A DNA stretch of 64,000 bases from Corbicula japonica (taxonomy: Eukaryota; Mollusca; Bivalvia; Venerida; Cyrenidae), in contig JAZAYU010000001.1 in NCBI GenBank assembly GCA_038501625.1, positions 372,001 through 436,000 on the forward strand, written 5' to 3'. The position numbers and the translations under genes were made by a program. This document shows positions 32,236 to 42,752 of this stretch, one piece after another (the first letter of the stretch is position 1; every line of letters begins with the position of its first letter). Below the pieces are notes generated by a model. That model saw nothing but the letters and a program-made list of their open reading frames with translations, was not told the origin of the DNA and made no database searches.

Positions 32236-32255
32236 TATGGAGGAAAGAGTTAAAG
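32236..32255. mobile_element. M2 right-end fragment
   Basis: Matches only the last bases of M2. Taken as the displaced right end of the copy at 27935. Confidence 0.5.
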
Positions 32256-32649
32256 ATGAAATGATGTCCGTATGGCCTTGGCATTGTTACAGAAGCAATG
32301 TTTCATGTTTGCAATTGCAAGAACAACAGATTTCAGTATTATTTTGGCATTTCTATAATGGTTTTGAACTTGGTTAAAGATAACTGTCATAGAAAAATAA
32401 TCTATTTCAATTTATGTGCCATTTACAGCTCAGAAGGCGGCTCTAGAGTGTAAAACAACAAACAGGTTCAAACAGCTCTTGTTTCTGCTTATAATGGTGA
32501 TAGTCTATGAGTTGGTCAAGACTTAAATTAAATTTGGCACAATGGTGAAACATAACAAAATGCACATAAAAAAGTGATAACAACCATATCCAATGGAGTA
32601 GACGGGTAACATCCTAAAACGTGTGTTAGGTTTTACGTGCTTTTAACAC
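32256..32649. other. Intron sequence without features
   Basis: Nothing recognised. Confidence 0.4.
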
Positions 32650-32900
32650 TAAACCCTTTCCTCCATAGAAACACCTTTAATGCATGGGCAAACAGTGTAG
32701 ATCCAGATCAGCCAGCACATCTGTGCCGTCTGATCAGGATCTGCACTGTTCGCTTTTTGATTCGTTAACTTAGTTAGGTTATTTCAGACCAAAATGCGAC
32801 CAGTGCAGATCCTGATCAGACGGCACGGATGTGCCTACTGATCTGAATCTACACTGGTCGCACATGCGTAAAAATGCATATATATGGAGGAAAGAGTTAA
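32650..32900. mobile_element. M2 double-hairpin MITE
   Basis: Full copy, TAAACCCTTTCCTCCATAG...TATGGAGGAAAGAGTTAA, with a short TTAACTTAG insertion in the linker. Confidence 0.85.
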
Positions 32901-33789
32901 ACAAAATCAAGCATTTAAAGCTTACTGTAAGGTATTCTTTTAAAAACCTTAATATCAATTTTAAATAACATCTTAAGTCTTTAATTAAGTCTTCATTGAG
33001 ATAGCAAATAAGCAATATTGCTTTTAATTAAACACTTGAACTTGGTGCTTGTCTATAGAATGAGTTCTTCATATTGTGATATTAGAATATTGGCATAACT
33101 TGAACCATTCAATTAGTCTACCATAATAAAAAATAATTCAGAATTATCTTTACTTTCAACTTTTACTTTTATTCAATACTCTCAGGTGATATGAAGTTGA
33201 ATTCATTTCACCTGTTTCCAGTAAATAGAGGACAGGATTGAACTGGGAGTGAATTTTTTTAAACATACTTATTATCAAATCTATCCATGTTGATGAAATT
33301 GTATGAACACTGATTTGAAAAGTTTTGCACCTGCACTAAATAACATAGGATTTAAATTGAATTTGTATTTATATCAGAAATAATCAAAACTTATATCAAA
33401 ATCGGGTGTTTAAAACAGATGTTAAAATTGGGTAATACTGTGTAAGAATTTGTATGAAGATAAATTAAATTCTGTATCATGTCCCTTTTCTGCTTTTAAG
33501 ATTTTTTTTAAAATATCGACATATGTTTAATAAAAATTATTATGTAGTTATTATGTTCCATTGCTTATTTGAGACTGGATAACAAAAGCAAGAGTTGAAC
33601 TGCATTAGAAAAAAAAAGATTAACAAGTTGCACTTGTCACAGAATTTCTTGGTAATTTTAGAAGTCCTTCTGTTAGGTGACATGTGTATAATATATTTTT
33701 CTGAAAACAGACTACCCAATGACCTGACATCTGATCAGCAGTAATTATCCAAGTGATAACTTTCTTTAGCCTTTAACAACACCTCGAGG
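32901..33789. other. Intron sequence without features
   Basis: Nothing recognised. Confidence 0.4.
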
Positions 33790-34480
33790 TACCTTGATGA
33801 TTTGTTGAATATAGATAATAACCATTTTCCATCTCAGGTTAATAAAATTTACCCTCATGAACTACAACTTAATAAAGCAAACACTTCGGACAAGCAAGCA
33901 AACTTTCTTGATCTTAATCTTTCGATTAAATGGATACGTTACTTCTAAGATATATGATAAAGGAGACAATTTTAATTTTAATATAGTAAATTTTCCGTTT
34001 CTAGACGGCGATGTTCCTCATGCAACATCTTACTGGGTTTATATCTCACAGATTGTTCGCTTTTCTAGAGCTTGCAATGATGTTAATGATTTCAATGAAC
34101 TTAATCTTTGCATAACAGAGAAACTATTAAAACAAGGTTATCGGTATCATAAATTAAGAAACTTGAACCTTTTGCAAGTTTTATCGCCGATACTCGGATT
34201 TAATTCAAAAATACGAGTGCAGTTTAAAATCACTACTGCAACAAGGTATTTCACAGCCAGTTTTTTATGGGGATTTAATTTATAAACATTAGAAAATAAA
34301 AGGCAATATTCATTTTCCCCGGTTATTCGTAAAAACCATCTGTAAATTCAAAAAGAAAAGTTACCAACATGATATTCTACAGCACTCTGCAGGCCTTGTG
34401 ATTAACCCATCTACAGTTGATCACTATGCTTACCTCTTTGTTTGCATGACGGTGGCAGGGGTTTGAAAGTTTATGAAGGC
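33790..34480 (+). pseudogene. Reverse-transcriptase C-terminal fragment
   Basis: Reads RYLDDLLNIDNNHF (the YxDD catalytic motif), then YPHELQLNKANTSDKQANF and, after a frame change near 33930, GYVTSKIYDKGDNFNFNIVN, FPFLDGDVPHATSYWVYISQ and LLKQGYRYHKLRN. After a further frame shift comes a degraded tail (QGISQPVFYGDLIY-like), then NPSTVDHYAYLF. I recognise this as the C-terminal half of a reverse transcriptase of the 'YDKRDDFNF..VNFPFL' type common in cnidarian and molluscan genomes. I am not certain of its clade. It is inactive: frameshifted and 5'-truncated, lying in the RECQL4 intron in sense. Confidence 0.7.
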
Positions 34481-34990
34481 TTATGGGCAAATCTTTTCTT
34501 TAAAGAACCTACTAAGGCTCGATTTGTTTCTTTTATCCCTGTCATCGTGTTCTTGCTGATTTTACTCCAGGTGCTCGGGTCTCAGTAAGATCATCGAGTA
34601 CTCGCCCATTTGGCTTTGCAATGCTATTAGCTTCTTATGTTTTATATGTTTGTGTACTTTTGCAAGCATTATTGTTAAGCTGATGGTTGAGTTGGAGTCA
34701 TTTCACCAAGACAACTTGTACTTGTTCGTTAATATGAGAACCTGTTGTGGCAAGTGTGAGGTTGGTGCACCTCAGAACCTGGTTTAAACTCCCAGTGGCA
34801 ATTTGTTTTGCCACTGACCGTTCCAGGGCGGTATCCCCAAAGGTTCTCTTTTTTGTTAATTCGTTGTTTGTGGTGTCCTGTTTGAATTGACATGCTTGTG
34901 TCAGGCATGCTCTCTCTCTCTTCCTCTCTTCTTTTTCGCTGCATGGGGAGGCTGTGTTTTGTGAGTGTGGCGATTCCTGATATTCATATT
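34328..34990 (+). mobile_element. 3' end of the RT element, family copy (i)
   Basis: ACCAACATGATATTCTACAG, then about 600 bp of 3' region including GCAATGCTATTAGCTTCTTA and AATATGAGAACCTG, ending near GTGTGGCGATTCC. The same segment recurs at 45835-46260 (minus), 47025-47705 and 52238-52990, which marks it as the 3' part of the retroelement and the typical site of 5' truncation. Confidence 0.7.
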
Positions 34991-35728
34991 TTACTTTCTT
35001 TTGAGGTGGAGTATTATGTTACTTTAAAAGCATGCAAGTACCTTAAATCTACTTAAATGAAGATAATGAAATTCTGCTCTCAAGACAAAACGGCTGTGTT
35101 TTCAGTGTTACAAGCAGAGTCCCTATATGACAAGAATACATGTCAAGTAAATGAATTATTACATTTTAAGACAAATGGGAGACCTTAAATAATCTTTATA
35201 AAAGCAACACAAATCATCACAGTTCTTTATAATGACTTGCAAGGAAACAAAGATGTGTGCATTTATGTAATTTTTTAAACTGAAAATTAACCATATCTAA
35301 GACGAAAGGCACAATCTTAAATTGCCATGAAACACTGACACTTCATTGTAAATATGTGGGCAGTCACTTTGAATTGGAGTTCATTAAACCAGAAATTTAA
35401 ACCAGAAATTAACTGGATTTTGTATTTTTCAACTTGGCAAATCATATTAATTAGGAGTTTAATTAATTTCACCATAAAAATAATACGGAAGGGAGGCAAG
35501 AAAACTTTTCCAGGTTGTTCTACAGTGATCATCTGAGTATAAAGCATTCAGAGAGGGTTCAGTAGGGTTGCATGAACCTTCTTTAGGGGCTTCAATGTTT
35601 AATTTTCATGGGAATTTTGGCCAGAATGTTGGAAATTGTTGTGCAACTACCCTAAGACTGCCCCAAATGACATAAAAACCCCTTTCTGGAAAACTTTGAT
35701 CAATTTCTAAACATCTAGCTTGATTTAT
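34991..35728. other. Intron sequence without features
   Basis: Overlapping short open frames on both strands at 35317-35547 have no recognisable motif. Confidence 0.4.
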
Positions 35729-36008
35729 ACCTTTCCTCCATATACCCGGGAATATGTAGTTTTCATGGATAAAAGCGCTCATATACGCATTTTTACCCAT
35801 GTCTAACCAGTGTAGATCCAGATCAGCCGCCACATCCGTGCCGTCTGATCAGGATCTGCACTGGTGGTCGCATATTGGTCAGAAATAACCTAATGAATAA
35901 AAATGCGAACAGTTTAGATCCTGATCAGACCGCACAGATGTGCCAGCTGTTCTGGATGTAAACTGTTCACCCACGCAATAAAGGTGTGTCTATGGAGGAA
36001 AGGGTTAT
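35729..36008. mobile_element. M2 MITE immediately before RECQL4 exon
   Basis: ACCTTTCCTCCATATA..., with a ~35-bp insertion near its left end, to TATGGAGGAAAGGGTTATA. It ends 49 bp before the exon at 36058, leaving just room for the branch point and pyrimidine tract. Confidence 0.8.
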
Positions 36009-36057
36009 ACCAGTAATACACATTATATAAGGTTTTACAATTTGTTCTACATTTCAG

Positions 36058-36223
36058 TGTCCCCCAGTTGCTGTGGCAATCGCCCAAGCTAAGAAAGAAG
36101 GGAAGAGTTTCAGCGACAAGAACTGCATTGAGTTTTCGGTGGTAGAAGTTAGTGATACCATGGGATGGGACAGCGGGCCTGTGAAGAAGGAACTGAAACT
36201 TCTGCAGTGGAACTTTGATTCTG
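36058..36223 (+). CDS. RECQL4: RECQL4 exon 2 of 5 in the window
   Basis: A 166-nt exon after CTACATTTCAG. It encodes CPPVAVAIAQAKKEG, IEFSVVEVSDTMGWDSGPVK and KELKLLQWNFDSG. It aligns with human RECQL4 CPPLAVCLAQ..., VEFDMVKLVDSMGWE..., LCQLQWDHE (from memory of the family), the winged-helix-like part of the C-terminal region. It starts in phase 0 and ends in phase 1 at TCT-G|GTAAGA. An M2 MITE lies 49 bp upstream and another begins 8 bp downstream of the exon end, so the exon is boxed in by the same transposon family. No in-frame stop or missing conserved block is visible. Confidence 0.9.
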
Positions 36224-36231
36224 GTAAGAAT

Positions 36232-36458
36232 TAACCCTTTCCTCCATATAAATGCATGGGCCAACAGTTTAGATCCAGATCAGCCAGTGCATTCATGTCA
36301 TCCAATCAGAATCACTGTTTGCTTCTTTCATTTATTATGTTATTTTTGAACTAAAAGGGAACAGTGCAGATCCAAATCAGACAGCACCTTTATGCCTGCT
36401 GATCTGGATTCGCATTGGTCACACATGCAATAAAATGCATATTTATGGATTTTAGAGT
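36232..36458. mobile_element. M2 MITE starting 8 bp after RECQL4 exon
   Basis: TTAACCCTTTCCTCCATA begins right behind the GTAAGA donor. The right end is degraded (TATTTATGGATTTTAGAG). Confidence 0.8.
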
Positions 36459-36493
36459 AAGGCGTATGGCAATCAAATGTGGCTTTGTAAGCC

Positions 36494-36650
36494 AGGGCCC
36501 AAGATCATGGTTAAAGATCATAAAACTGTATCAAATCTTACGTATCTGGTTCAGATTGGCTGAAATGGAGAAAATTCTCCATTTCAGTCAATCCCATGCT
36601 TGAAATTTGAGACCTGTCTCCATTCTCAGTTTTATAATCTTGTACCCATA
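36494..36650. mobile_element. M1 MITE, variant subfamily
   Basis: GGGCCCAAGATCAT..., with a duplicated AAAGATCATAAAAC stretch and arms meeting at GGAGAAAATTCTCC. Ends TTTTATAATCTTG. Confidence 0.75.
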
Positions 36651-36677
36651 ATCTAAATCTCATGTAGCTGATTAGTT

Positions 36678-36918
36678 TAACCTGTTACTCCTTATAAACG
36701 CCTTTTTACGCATGTGCGACCAGTGTAGATCTAGATCAGACGGCACATCCGTGCCGTCTGATCAGGATCTGCACTGGTCGCATTTTGGTCAGAAAAAACC
36801 AAATGAATAAAAAAGCGAACAGTTTAGATCCTGATAAGACGGCATGGATGTGCCGGCTGATCTGGATCTAAACTGTTTGCCCACACAATAAAGGTTTGTC
36901 TATGGAGGAAAGGGTTAA
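36678..36918. mobile_element. M2 double-hairpin MITE
   Basis: TTTAACCTGTTACTCC...TATGGAGGAAAGGGTTAA. The first hairpin, GATCAGACGGCACATCC/GTGCCGTCTGATC, is unusually perfect. Confidence 0.85.
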
Positions 36919-37041
36919 ATAGAAAAGTCTTCAAACTGACCAATTATAAGCTAAAGTTTCATGACTGTTCACAATCTATCTTTAAGATGTGTGGCCATGG
37001 GTTCAACATAATCAGAGACTGATAAATAAAAAAGATCTTGC

Positions 37042-37262
37042 GCCCTTTCCTCCATATATACACATATTATATTTACGCATGTGCTACATTCATACCGTCT
37101 GATCAGGATCTGCACTGGTCACATTTTGGTCAGAAATAACCAAAACAAATAAAAAAGCAAACTGTTTAGATCCTGATCAGATGGCACCAATGTGCCGACT
37201 TTTCGTGATGGCTGATCTGGATCTAAACTGTTTGCAAGAAATGTGTATCTATGGAGGAACTG
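37042..37262. mobile_element. M2 MITE with deletion in hairpin 1
   Basis: GCCCTTTCCTCCATATA...TATGGAGGAACTG. The outer half of the first hairpin is missing. Confidence 0.8.
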
Positions 37263-37282
37263 TTTCCCAAATGACAAATTAC

Positions 37283-37336
37283 AAGCTGGAATCATAAAAT
37301 TATATGTCTGGTCTCCAATCCCAGTTTTATGATAAT
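37283..37336. mobile_element. Degenerate M1 variant
   Basis: ATCATAAAATTATATGTCTGG and TCCAATCCCAGTTTTATGAT are the remaining arm ends. Confidence 0.5.
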
Positions 37337-38100
37337 AACTGTAATTTTAATATTTATCTTAAACATACAGGAGTGAAATTGGTTTTTAAAATTTGTTTTC
37401 ATGTTATGCTCATTTTTCACTTAAAGATTTTGCATTAAAAATTGTATGCACTTGGTGATATAGGCTTAAAACTTGGATTATATATTTACCATTTTAATCT
37501 ACATCATAACCAAGAAGATCCTAAACTCTAATACAAATGAAAAATTATTTTTTGAATTAGCCCCAGTTTCTTTAAGACTTTGCATTCAAGTTTCTATGCA
37601 TTTAGTTCAAAACATTGAAACTTGTACTGATATTTTCACAATCATAATATACATAACTTTTGTTAAGACATAATCTCTTCTTTAAGGTTTAAGTTTGCAC
37701 CCTTTCTCCACTTAGATTTATGTTTTAAGTAATATTCAGTTGGGCCATAACTTCAACTTTTTGTTTAAAAATGAATATCAAACTTAAAAATAAATATCCC
37801 AGATCATAACTAACTGTATTTCGAATAAGATTCATAACTATTTTTAAAAAAACTATTTCACTGTAATGCCCCCTTTTACTAAGAGTTTTCTTAAAAATAC
37901 TTTTGCAGTTGGCTTGTGTCTTTGATATTATTTATAAAATTGATATGAAATTTCAAATAACTTTTCATTTCCAACAAACCCTGTAACTAAAAATTTTCAA
38001 AAACAGTTGTACAATTATGGCAAATTTCATGCAGTATTTTGATTCAGTTTAGGGCTTGTAGTCTGTATATCTAGTATTAATCAAATGATTGATATGGAAC
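37337..38100. other. Intron sequence without features
   Basis: AT-rich, nothing recognised. Confidence 0.4.
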
Positions 38101-38318
38101 TTTAATCCTTTCCTCCATAGACATTCCTTTATTGCGTGGGTGAACAGTGTAGATCAAGATCAGGATCTAAACTATTCGCCTTTTGATTTGCTAGGTTATT
38201 TCTGAACATAATGCGACCAGTGCAGATCCTGATCAGATAACACGGATGTGCCGGCTGACCTGAATCTACACTGGTCGCATACTCGTAAAAATGTGTATTT
38301 ATGGAGGACAGGGTTAAA
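38101..38318. mobile_element. M2 MITE
   Basis: TTTAATCCTTTCCTCCATAG...TATGGAGGACAGGGTTAA, hairpin 1 shortened. Confidence 0.8.
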
Positions 38319-38746
38319 TAAATGTCACTGATCATGACCTGCCTCATTTTCAACAAGGCCCATTACTTCCAAATTTTTAAGCAGGTATTCCTCCTTTAAA
38401 CTTTAGGCTTTTCTTTTAAGTTTTCATGCAGTTGATCTATATCTTTAACATTAAACAAGTGATTGATATGAAACTTATAAAAAGGTCTAACATGACAACT
38501 TACCGGTACTTAATTCCAACAAGTTCCATTACTCTTCCAAAAATATTTTTCAGTTATTTTTCGTTTTATATTATAATTATGTTGAGGGATTCACAACATA
38601 AATTCCATCATCCAGAAATATATATTAGGTTTATTGTACATTAGGCTTGAAATCATTTTCTCTTTCATTATTGACATGTTCATAATATTCCTGTTTTCAC
38701 ATGGAAGTATTTCATTGGAAATCATAAATTAAAATGTTATATTAAG
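38319..38746. other. Intron sequence without features
   Basis: AT-rich. It ends with the ATATTAAG acceptor of the next exon, a weak, purine-containing acceptor. Confidence 0.4.
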
Positions 38747-38927
38747 GTGGACCAAAGCGGACGGGAGTGATGGTAGAGTTCTCTGACCTGGCTTACCATT
38801 TCCGTACACCTGGAGACTTCACCACAGAAGAGCTGGACGATATTCTACAGTTCCTGCATGAACGTGTCCAGCGGCAAGAAAAGAGTGAAATTCACAACTT
38901 GTCTCGGCTGAATCAGGCACTTTGGAG
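38747..38927 (+). CDS. RECQL4: RECQL4 exon 3 of 5 in the window
   Basis: A 181-nt exon, phase 1 in, phase 2 out (AG|GTAAAA). It encodes GGPKRTGVMVEFSDLAYHFR, then TPGDFTTEELDDILQFLHER and VQRQEKSEIHNLSRLNQALW. It corresponds to human RECQL4 [20 protein letters not shown] and [20 protein letters not shown]. The block is part of the RECQL4-specific C-terminal domain that follows the zinc-binding and winged-helix part. The acceptor ATATTAAG has little pyrimidine tract and may be a weak site. The frame is fully open. Confidence 0.9.
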
Positions 38928-39437
38928 GTAAAAGACAAATTTAAGACATAAAGCAGATGCAGTTGCTTAATGTCTGTATATTTGAGCTCAGGGTGTTGAG
39001 AATCATTGCTGCATGATACTGTTAGATTGGAAAAGATAATTTAATATGCTCCGACATGGGCTTGGTGGCCCAGTTAGTAATTTGCATTCCTGTTACTGCC
39101 CAGATACAAGTGCAATAAAACTGTTTATGTAGAATTTTAATATACCACCCCATCACCGATTTTTCTTTCCATCCATCCATCCCAACCCATCCCATCGCCC
39201 TTAAGTCAATACATAGACATGCAATTTATATCTTGTCAAGTATTAAATATAGATGCTCAATTTTCACATTGTTATAATTGCATCTGTATAAAATATACTA
39301 TTATATCTGGTAGCATAGAAGATTATGCTTGCTATATGAGATATGAGTAATGACACAACTATAAAATTGTCAGGATGCAGTAAGATGCATTTGAATTGAA
39401 ATTGTCAGCTTCTGCTGTCTAGATGACAAATGACATG
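38928..39437. other. Intron sequence without features
   Basis: Nothing recognised. Confidence 0.4.
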
Positions 39438-39636
39438 TGCTGAAGATTATAAAACTGAAATTAGAAACCAGTCTCAAATCTCAAGGATCTCTTTGGCTGA
39501 AATGGCAACTGGCCGCGATTTCAGCCAATCAGATGCTTGAGATTTGAGACTGATCTCCAGATTTAGTTTTATGATCTTTGGCACAGATCCTTAAAATTTG
39601 AGACTGGTTTCCATCCTCAGTGTTGTTTCTTTAAGC
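39438..39636. mobile_element. M1 variant copy plus extra half arm
   Basis: Full variant palindrome to 39585 (ends TTTTATGATCTTTGGCAC), followed by another right arm, AAAATTTGAGACTGGTTTCC... Confidence 0.8.
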
Positions 39637-40458
39637 TTTATATGCAGTCTTGACCGATTACTTTTCTCTTGTTTTCCATCATTTACATGACAGCATTGTG
39701 TTGTAGTGGCATCGTGTGATCATTATAGCCAGACAGAGAAATGGATAATCTGTCCTGAAATATGGGTCACTTGTTTTCAGAACATCCCCATTAATAATAA
39801 TATATTTCTGATTGAGTAATTTCTATGTACTTAGCTGCATTATAAAGCAATAAATCTGCTTTAGTTAATATCCATTTCTGATGTTTTGCTGGTAATAAAA
39901 TGAATTAATTAGATACACATGTCCCCCAACAGACAAATATGCTTTCTCTTTTTTTCTTCTAATTTTTTTGGCTTGTTATTTAAGATAATACTAAATAGTT
40001 AATTTTTATAACTCACAAACAATGAAAAAAGTAATAATTGGAGAAAACAGTATACAAAATTATGGCTGTCCCAATTAAAGTTTGTTTAACTTTTGATGGT
40101 GGTGGTGATTTCAAATCAATTTTAGATTGTACATATTGAATCTCTAAATATTATCAAGAGAACTAGATGTTTCCTCTAATTTTCCATAAAATTTAAGCAG
40201 TTTTGGTGTCACTCTTTCCAAGAAAAATAAAAAAAATTGTGATCAGTCCTACCTTCTTAAAAAATATAACTTTTGCTATAGTTTTGCCATTTCAGCAGTA
40301 CATGTATTATGTACTATAATGTTGTCATTACACAGGGATTAAGGGTCAATGAGCATTAGGAATACACTGGTGATAGGGTTTAAGAATACTGTGTTAAGTC
40401 TGCATTTCACACGGGTTCATGGTTAAATAAGCATTAGTACTACACAGGTGACAAGTTT
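39637..40458. other. Intron sequence without features
   Basis: Nothing recognised. Confidence 0.4.
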
Positions 40459-40699
40459 TAACCCTTTCCTTGATATATACACATTTTTACGCGTGTGCAA
40501 CCAGTGTAGATCCAGATCAGCCCACACATCCGTGCCGCCTGATCAGGATCTGCACTGGTTGCATTTTGGTCATAAATAACCTAATTAATCAAATAGCGAA
40601 CAGTTTAGATCTTGATCAGACGGCACGGATGTGCCGGCTGAGCTGGATCTAAACTGTTCGCCCTAGCAATAAAGGTGTATGTATACAGGAAAGGGTTAA
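40459..40699. mobile_element. M2 double-hairpin MITE
   Basis: TTTTAACCCTTTCCTTGATAT...TGTATACAGGAAAGGGTTAA, 73 bp upstream of a RECQL4 exon. Confidence 0.85.
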
Positions 40700-40772
40700 G
40701 CAGTATTAATTATTATGCATTATGTTGGCATTTTGCAGGTATATATAGTTAAACAGGCTGTTTTCTTTTCAG

Positions 40773-40920
40773 TGTATCTCACAAGAACAACTGGATGTGT
40801 TCTGAGGAAGCAGACATGTCTAAGAATGACAAGCTTAAGGATATTCTCAACCAGTACTTTGATCAACAAGGGAATGTTGCAGATGTTGGGGAACATCTCA
40901 CTGAACACATAGAGGAACCT
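40773..40920 (+). CDS. RECQL4: RECQL4 exon 4 of 5 in the window
   Basis: A 148-nt exon after GTTTTCTTTTCAG. With the two bases carried from the previous exon it encodes SVSHKNNWMCSEEADMSKND, then KLKDILNQYFDQQGNVADVG and EHLTEHIEEP. It aligns with human RECQL4 around RLKDLLGRYFEEE. It ends in phase 0 at CCT|GTAGGT. If this donor were skipped, the frame would run on for another ~62 codons to a stop at 41107-41109, giving a truncated C terminus without the last conserved block. That read-through has no homology and I consider it intronic. Confidence 0.88.
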
Positions 40921-41578
40921 GTAGGTTTTTCCCTTACTTTGGTCAAAAATTATTTAACATGTCAAATGACCATTGTCCTGAAAAAAGATGAATCCACCTT
41001 TGGTGGACAACCATGGGCCAACATTCTACCACCTGCAGTTGACATCTTTTCATGGAAAATGAAATTATGTACAAGAAAAAAAATCACTGATTTGGAAGAT
41101 AAAAAATGAACCAAAATGTATGGGAGGAAATAGCCTCAGTAAAATTTATCTATGATAAAATAATATTAAACTGATAATTTTATTGAAAATTTCCAGTTTT
41201 TTTCACAAAACCTCAGAATCTCAAGGATAATTTTATCTGTAATATTATCAAACCGAGCCTGCAATATTTTCATATTTGTCGTGTTCAGTGGCATTCATTA
41301 TGTTCCCTTTTATTTTGAAAATGTTTTTTTAATATCAATACTTTTAGACATCTGTTACTGTATTGCTTTACTGAACATAAAAGTGCAAATAGGGTAAGAA
41401 CTTAAAGGAATTAATGTAAATCCAGTCTGAAGGACAAAACTTACAGATTTCTTTGTTCCAGAAATTGGATGTCTGAATAAGGAATATTTTCATTAATGGA
41501 AAAAAACTAAATAATTCTAGGTTTTCAGCAGTACATGTATTAGAATGTCTAGAATTGCTGTAGGTGATTTTATATGAT
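40921..41578. other. RECQL4 intron with a family repeat
   Basis: Mostly unique. 41251-41315 (CCGAGCCTGCAATATTTTC..., TCGTGTTCAGTGGC) belongs to the dispersed family also at 51.4, 61.5 and 62.4 kb. Confidence 0.45.
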
Positions 41579-41816
41579 GAGTGTTACTCCATATATACGC
41601 CTTTTTGGTCATACGCAACCAGTGTAGATCCAGATCAGCAAGCACATTCATGTCATCTGATCAGGATCTGCACTGATCGCTTTTTGGTCAGTAATAACCT
41701 AAAAGAATAAAAAAAGTGAACAATGCAGATCTTGATCAGATGGCACAGATGTGCCGAATGATCTGGATCTACACTGTTCGCCCATGCCATAAAGGCGTGT
41801 ATATTTAGGAAAGGGT
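41579..41816. mobile_element. M2 double-hairpin MITE
   Basis: GAGTGTTACTCCATATATAC...TATATTTAGGAAAGGGTTAA, directly upstream of the last exon's acceptor region. Confidence 0.85.
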
Positions 41817-41945
41817 TAAATTTTTTGCTAAGATTTCAGATCTTTCTTTTCTTGGATGTGCCAACTGATCTGGATCTACACTGTTTGCCCATGCCATAAA
41901 TACTGAATATTAAGGAAAGGGTTAAATTTTTTGCTTACATTTCAG
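41814..41945 (+). repeat. Tandem duplication of M2 end plus splice acceptor
   Basis: GTTAAATTTTTTGCTAAGATTTCAGATCT at about 41814-41842 is repeated as GTTAAATTTTTTGCTTACATTTCAGATCT at 41921-41949. The right M2 end (GATGTGCC...CTGATCTGGATC...GGAAAGGGTTAA) is duplicated with it. Thus a second CAG acceptor at ~41838 precedes the real one at 41943-41945. Between them the frame contains stops, so use of the upstream site would disrupt the protein. Confidence 0.75.
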
Positions 41946-42182
41946 ATCTCAGAGTTTGCACAAGGTCAGTTGGTCAGTGATATTCGGGCATTTTACAATC
42001 TGTATGGACAGGAGCACTCTCTGAATGGACGAGCAGTAGCTAGAATCTTCCATGGTATTTCAAGTCCTTGTTTCCCGGCAACAACCTGGGGGCGTGTGCG
42101 GCGGTTCTGGAGAAGTCATCTTGACATTGACTTTAATGTACTTATGAAAGTTGCAACAAAAGAACTTGTATCATTTAGATGA
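41946..42182 (+). CDS. RECQL4: RECQL4 terminal exon
   Basis: A 237-nt phase-0 coding exon with stop TGA at 42180-42182. Its 78 residues include [40 protein letters not shown] and [20 protein letters not shown], ending [11 protein letters not shown]. It is the best-conserved part of the RECQL4 C terminus (human [43 protein letters not shown]). It confirms both gene and strand. No frame damage. A canonical AATAAA is not evident in the next 200 bp, so the 3' UTR end is undefined. Confidence 0.93.
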   Translation: [78 protein letters not shown]

Positions 42183-42380
42183 AATGAAATTTGTTAACAC
42201 TTGACAAGGATTCTGGATTTAAAATTATAATTTATTTCAATTTTCAGACATTAGCTGTGCTTTGATACTGATCTCAATTGCATGAATTTAAATAATGACT
42301 TTAGAAATTTGAATCTATACCATTAGTTCTGACATTGAAATTCTGTATATAAATTCCAACAGCAGTGTTATGTTTTAGTA
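42183..42380 (+). other. Probable RECQL4 3' UTR
   Basis: AT-rich sequence after the stop, up to a repeat fragment. No clear polyadenylation signal. Confidence 0.4.
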
Positions 42381-42509
42381 ATTAGCTCACGTGAGTCGAG
42401 CTGAGGGCCAAGCTTCCATCCATCAGTTATTTGCTTAGAACTCTGAAACCACTGGTTAGATTTTAACCAAAGATGGCCAGAAGTACATTGACTTTGACCT
42501 CTTCTAGTT
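42381..42509 (+). repeat. Fragment of the AGCTCAC-type element
   Basis: TTAGCTCACGTGAGTCGAGCT start, like the element at 20938, followed by ~100 bp. It is cut by the M2 copy behind it. Confidence 0.55.
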
Positions 42510-42752
42510 GTTTAACACTTTCCTGTATAGACACACCTTTATTGCTAGGGCGAACAGTTTCAATCCAGATCAGCCCGCACATCCATGCCGTCTGATCAGG
42601 ATCTTAACTGTTTGCTTTTTGATTCATTAGGTTATTTCTGACCGAAATGCGACCAGTGCAGATCCAGATCAGACGGCATGGATGTGCCGGCTGATCTGGA
42701 TCTACGCTGGTCTCACATGCGTAAAAATGCGTATATATCAAGGAAAGGGTTA
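42510..42752. mobile_element. M2 double-hairpin MITE
   Basis: TTTAACACTTTCCTGTATAG...TATATCAAGGAAAGGGTTAA, both hairpins intact. Confidence 0.85.

Larger units (their letters stand above)
5018..36057 (+). other. Giant RECQL4 intron (~31 kb)
   Basis: Phase-0 intron with GTAAGC at its start and ACATTTCAG at its end. Residues AVAKK on the left join CPPVAVAIAQ on the right, as ALAHR joins CPPLAV in human RECQL4. The interior is mostly transposable elements, listed separately. No second recognisable host gene lies in it apart from the weak candidate at 31136-31947. Confidence 0.8.

Noticed and set aside
40921..41109. Read-through extension of the fourth RECQL4 exon
   Set aside because: A GTAGGT donor precedes it, it has no similarity to RECQL4, and the next exon joins in phase at 41946.
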